A stretch of DNA of 18,374 nucleotides from an uncultured delta proteobacterium (GTDB taxonomy: Bacteria; Myxococcota_A; Bradymonadia; REDH01), in NCBI GenBank assembly GCA_903873545.1, contig CAIQPA010000016.1, positions 1-18,374 of the forward strand, read 5' to 3'. Below the pieces are notes generated by a model that saw only the letters and a list, made by a program, of their open reading frames with translations, was not told the DNA's origin and ran no database searches. Both the position numbers and the translations under genes were made by a program. Below, in pieces: positions 16,072 to 18,374 of this stretch (positions within the stretch are counted from its first letter, which is position 1; each line of letters starts with the position of its first letter).

Positions 16072-16105
16072 CGCATCTCTCACCACGGAAGCGAGGAGCA
16101 CCGCC

Positions 16106-17764
16106 ATGGTCGTCCGCAACACGAGCCTTACCACCCGCCGCGACTTCCTCCGACTCAGCGGGGTAGCCGGCGCCTCGGTCCTCTTCGGCGCAGCCTGCTC
16201 CGACGGCGGCAACGGCTCCGCCTCCGTCGCTGACGCCGCCGCTGCCGACACCGGTGGCGAAGGCTCCGACACCACTGCAGACGCCACCGCAGATACCACG
16301 GCAGACACCGCTGCTGACACGACTGCGGATACCATCGCTGACACGACCGCAGACACCACGCCGGCCGAGTATGTGGAGCCCGAGGCTGGCTGGCCTGCCT
16401 GCGACCTCAACGCCACCACGCAAACCGTCACCTTCGTCCATGTGAACGACGCGCACGGCAACTTTGCTCCGCTCAAGGATGGCAAGAGCCCCGCTGCACG
16501 CGCCCGCGGCTACTTCGACAAGGTCAAGCGGGAGAACCCCTTCTCGCTCTTCACCAACGGCGGCGACGACTTCGAGAAGGGCTCGGTTGCCGAGCTCCGC
16601 TCCTCCGGCCAGGCCACGCTCGATTACCTCGAGGCCATGGACTACGATGTGCGCTGCATCGGCAACCACGACTTCGCCTGGAGCGCCGAGAGCATCCTCG
16701 ACTTCACCCGCGCCGGCTCTGCAAAGGTCGTCTGCTCGAACGTCGAATTCACGGGCGCGAACCCCGAGAAGTGGGGCGCGCTCGCCTTCACCTCCATCGA
16801 GGTTGGCTGCGTCACCATCGGCTTCTTCAGCCTCGTCTCCAAGCCCTGGAACGAGCGCAACGAGCAGTACACCGGCGACTTCTTCCCCAGCGACTTCCCC
16901 GCCCGCTGGGACTGGACCGAGCGCGCCCGCGAGATCGTCACCGCACACCGCGCCGAGGTCGACCTCATGGTCTGCATCTCCCACCTTGGCAACGGCGGCG
17001 ACGAGGCGCTCGCGGCCGCCGTAGATGGCATCGATGTCATCCTCGGCGCCCACTCCCACACCGTCCTCATGCGGGAGGAGGTGGTCAACAACACCATCAT
17101 CATCCAGTGCGGCTCGAGCCTCGGCTGGGTGGGTCGGCTCGACCTCGACTTCGACCTCACCACGCGCGCCCTCACGACCCATCGCTACCGCATGACGCCG
17201 AACATCCCGGGCACACTGCCCGAGAACCCGCGCGTCGCGCAGGCCATGACCGAAATGTTGGAGCGGCACGCGCCGGACGCCCACACGACCATCGCCCGCT
17301 GCACCACCCCGCTCACCGCAGCCGACATCGCCGACCTCACCTCACGGGCGGCCATCGAGGTTGCCGGTGTGGACGCGGCCATGACCGACACCACCACCGT
17401 CTGGTCCACCTGGGGCGCCGAGGGCATCACCGAGCAGGACCTTGCCGACACATACAAGGTAGAGCGCCAGCCCGCCGGCACGCCGGGCTTCAACGGCTTC
17501 TACACCGCAGAGGTCACGGGCGAGTCGCTGGAGCTCATCCGCCAGAGCGCCAATGACCGCTGGCGGTTCGCAGGCCCGGCGACCATTGATCCCAATGCCA
17601 CCTATCGCATCGCCGTGCAGAAGATCCTGGTCTTCAACGCCGATGTCTATCTGCTCCCCGGCGTCGTCTTTGGCGGCCAGAGCTTCTTCCTCGAAGCCTG
17701 GGAGCTGCTCGAGCGCTTCGGTCGCCTGCGCACGGCAGCCGGCCTGCCCTTCAACGAGGGCTGA
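16106..17764 (+). CDS. Tat-exported lipoprotein, 5'-nucleotidase-like metallophosphatase
   Basis: The product is 552 residues with GAGGAG (16093-16098) 7 bases before the ATG. It starts with a twin-arginine signal (TTRRDFLRLSG, residues 9-19) and a lipobox-like GAAC with Cys31, so it is probably a folded lipoprotein on the outer side of the inner membrane or beyond. Residues 32-87 are an Asp/Thr/Ala linker. The metallophosphoesterase domain follows: VNDAHGN (113-119), GGDD (152-155), IGNHDF (185-190), SHLGN (292-296) and GAHSH (314-318) supply the two-metal site of the UshA/5'-nucleotidase family. The last 200 residues fit the 5'-nucleotidase C-terminal domain (for example FNGFYTAEVTGESLELIRQS and AVQKILVFNADVY). 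It likely cleaves extracellular nucleotides or related phosphoesters. Confidence 0.87.
   Translation: MVVRNTSLTTRRDFLRLSGVAGASVLFGAACSDGGNGSASVADAAAADTGGEGSDTTADATADTTADTAADTTADTIADTTADTTPAEYVEPEAGWPACDLNATTQTVTFVHVNDAHGNFAPLKDGKSPAARARGYFDKVKRENPFSLFTNGGDDFEKGSVAELRSSGQATLDYLEAMDYDVRCIGNHDFAWSAESILDFTRAGSAKVVCSNVEFTGANPEKWGALAFTSIEVGCVTIGFFSLVSKPWNERNEQYTGDFFPSDFPARWDWTERAREIVTAHRAEVDLMVCISHLGNGGDEALAAAVDGIDVILGAHSHTVLMREEVVNNTIIIQCGSSLGWVGRLDLDFDLTTRALTTHRYRMTPNIPGTLPENPRVAQAMTEMLERHAPDAHTTIARCTTPLTAADIADLTSRAAIEVAGVDAAMTDTTTVWSTWGAEGITEQDLADTYKVERQPAGTPGFNGFYTAEVTGESLELIRQSANDRWRFAGPATIDPNATYRIAVQKILVFNADVYLLPGVVFGGQSFFLEAWELLERFGRLRTAAGLPFNEG
16268..16363 (+). repeat. 12-base tandem repeat coding for the Asp/Thr linker
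   Basis: Eight consecutive 12-base units, each beginning GAC or GAT and coding Asp-(Thr or Ala)-x-(Ala, or Pro in the last unit), run from residue 55 to residue 86 of the exported nucleotidase. The unit is near-identical at DNA level (for example gacaccacggca-type). It lies between the lipobox and the catalytic domain, so it forms a flexible acidic spacer. Period and position are directly visible. Such repeats tend to vary in number by slippage. Confidence 0.85.
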
Positions 17765-17771
17765 GCAGCCT

Positions 17772-17791
17772 CTCCGCACCGAGGTGCGGGG
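17772..17791. terminator. Hairpin between the convergent phosphoesterase genes
   Basis: CCGCAC (17774-17779) and GTGCGG (17784-17789) form a perfect 6-bp stem with loop CGAG, extendable by a T-G pair and a C-G pair to 17772 and 17791. It begins 8 bases after the nucleotidase stop. No T-run follows on either strand, so it is a modest terminator candidate for the plus-strand gene. The rest of the 156-base gap to 17920 shows nothing else. Confidence 0.3.
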
Positions 17792-17920
17792 GCCAAGGTC
17801 AGCACCTCCGGGTCCGCTCAGCGGCTACTGCTCGCGGCCGGTTGAGCTCCCCTGCTGGGCAACGCAAACGGCCTGTACTGGCTGCGTGCCGACCCGCACA
17901 TCGGGCGTCGGCGCCTGCGA

Positions 17921-18374
17921 CTACTTCGTCAGCGTCAGCGTATCGAGCTGCGTGCCGTCGAGGCGGTAGGCATTGATGTTCAAGGTGCGGTCGTTCACGT
18001 CGACCATGAGGTAGTTCTCGGTCTTCTCGGAGACCTCGGTCCACCAGCCCGCGCCGTTGTCGTAGAGCGGTGCGCCGACGCCTGCTGCAACGATGAAGAC
18101 GGTGCCTTCGCCCGGCGCCACAACGGCCCTGTTCCGGATGGGCCGCGACCGCTCGTAGTTGTGGTCGTGGCCGTTGAAGACGAGGTCCACACTGTGCTTG
18201 TCGATGATGGGCAGCCAGAAGTCCTGCAGGTCGAGCGCGGAGCCATGGTTGGTCGAGGCGCTGTAGAGCGGGCGGTGGTTGAGGAGGATCTTCCAGGTGG
18301 CGTCGGCGTTGGCCTCGAGCGAGGCGTCAAGGAAGTCCTTGTAGGTGGTGCCGAGCTTCGAAATCTCGTCGAGC
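17921..18374 (-). CDS. C-terminal part of a purple acid phosphatase-like metallophosphoesterase
   Basis: The frame is open on the minus strand from the window end to the TAG at 17923-17921; 150 C-terminal residues are visible and the start lies beyond the window. The segment WKILLNHRPLYSASTNHGS and then FNGHDHNYERSRPI carry metal-binding histidines of the C-terminal metallophosphatase half, closely matching the purple acid phosphatase pattern (H.PlYs...H and GHxHxYER). A closing beta region (YLMVDVNDRTLNINAYRLDGTQ) resembles the family's C-terminal strand domain. It probably hydrolyses phosphoesters outside the cytoplasm, but the signal peptide, if any, is not in the window. The N-terminal metal ligands (D..D, GNHE) also cannot be checked. 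It is convergent with the nucleotidase. Confidence 0.85.
   Translation of the reverse strand, partial: LDEISKLGTTYKDFLDASLEANADATWKILLNHRPLYSASTNHGSALDLQDFWLPIIDKHSVDLVFNGHDHNYERSRPIRNRAVVAPGEGTVFIVAAGVGAPLYDNGAGWWTEVSEKTENYLMVDVNDRTLNINAYRLDGTQLDTLTLTK

Noticed and set aside
16268..16363. Tandem 12-base repeats as a possible CRISPR or non-coding array
   Set aside because: Units are contiguous with no spacers, in frame with the nucleotidase, and code a regular acidic linker.
16046..17284. 412-residue minus-strand frame opposite the nucleotidase, with Gly/Val repeats
   Set aside because: The repeats are the mirror of the Asp/Thr linker; the plus-strand gene has a complete metal site and an export signal.

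Overview
This is a gene-dense, GC-rich bacterial window. Coding strands use mostly Leu CTC, Ile ATC and Ala GCC, and genes often overlap by ATGA or GTGA. Several features suggest a Gram-negative (diderm) member of the old Deltaproteobacteria, such as Myxococcota or Bradymonadota: N-terminal lipoboxes on the transport solute-binding protein and other exported proteins, a Tat-type lipoprotein with an Asp/Thr-rich repeat linker, TPR and SUKH-like proteins, and the endolytic transglycosylase MltG. That placement is an inference from protein style; there is no rRNA or other marker here to fix it.

Layout. (a) 1-4097, plus strand: the 3' end of an unrecognised gene; a SUKH (SMI1/KNR4-like) protein with a helical C-terminal part, coupled to it by ATGA; a TPR protein; D-aminoacyl-tRNA deacylase (dtd); and a HIT-family nucleotide hydrolase. 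(b) 4098-4483: a hairpin-rich intergenic region that ends the first block and carries a repeated GAATGTAAC/GTAACATTC motif in front of the next operon. (c) 4484-11179, plus strand: a complete branched-chain amino-acid-type ABC importer (livK, livH, livM, livG, livF), followed with overlaps or almost no spacing by ruvX, mltG and a small lipoprotein. (d) 11183-12777, minus strand: prfA (release factor 1) and rpmE (ribosomal protein L31, cysteine-free form), the latter with two back-to-back hairpins in its leader. (e) 12885-15259, minus strand: a BtaA-like (DUF3419) aminocarboxypropyl transferase overlapping by GTGA a GNAT/FemAB-like acyltransferase candidate. (f) 15535-17764, plus strand: a PAP2-type lipid phosphatase and a Tat-exported 5'-nucleotidase-like metallophosphatase. 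(g) 17921 to the end, minus strand: the C-terminal part of a purple-acid-phosphatase-like metallophosphoesterase, convergent with (f).

How the genes fit together. The liv block is a textbook ABC importer. The liv, ruvX, mltG and lipoprotein chain looks like one transcript. The right-hand third is the most interesting part. A BtaA-like enzyme normally moves the aminocarboxypropyl group of S-adenosylmethionine to a lipid, and its usual partner BtaB then methylates the amine to give a betaine lipid. Here the coupled partner is not a recognisable methyltransferase but looks like an acyl or aminoacyl transferase. Next to it lie a lipid-phosphate phosphatase and two exported phosphoesterases. This suggests a phosphorus-free or modified aminolipid route in a phosphate-scavenging neighbourhood, which is a hypothesis.

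No tRNA, rRNA, CRISPR array, insertion sequence or phage gene was seen.
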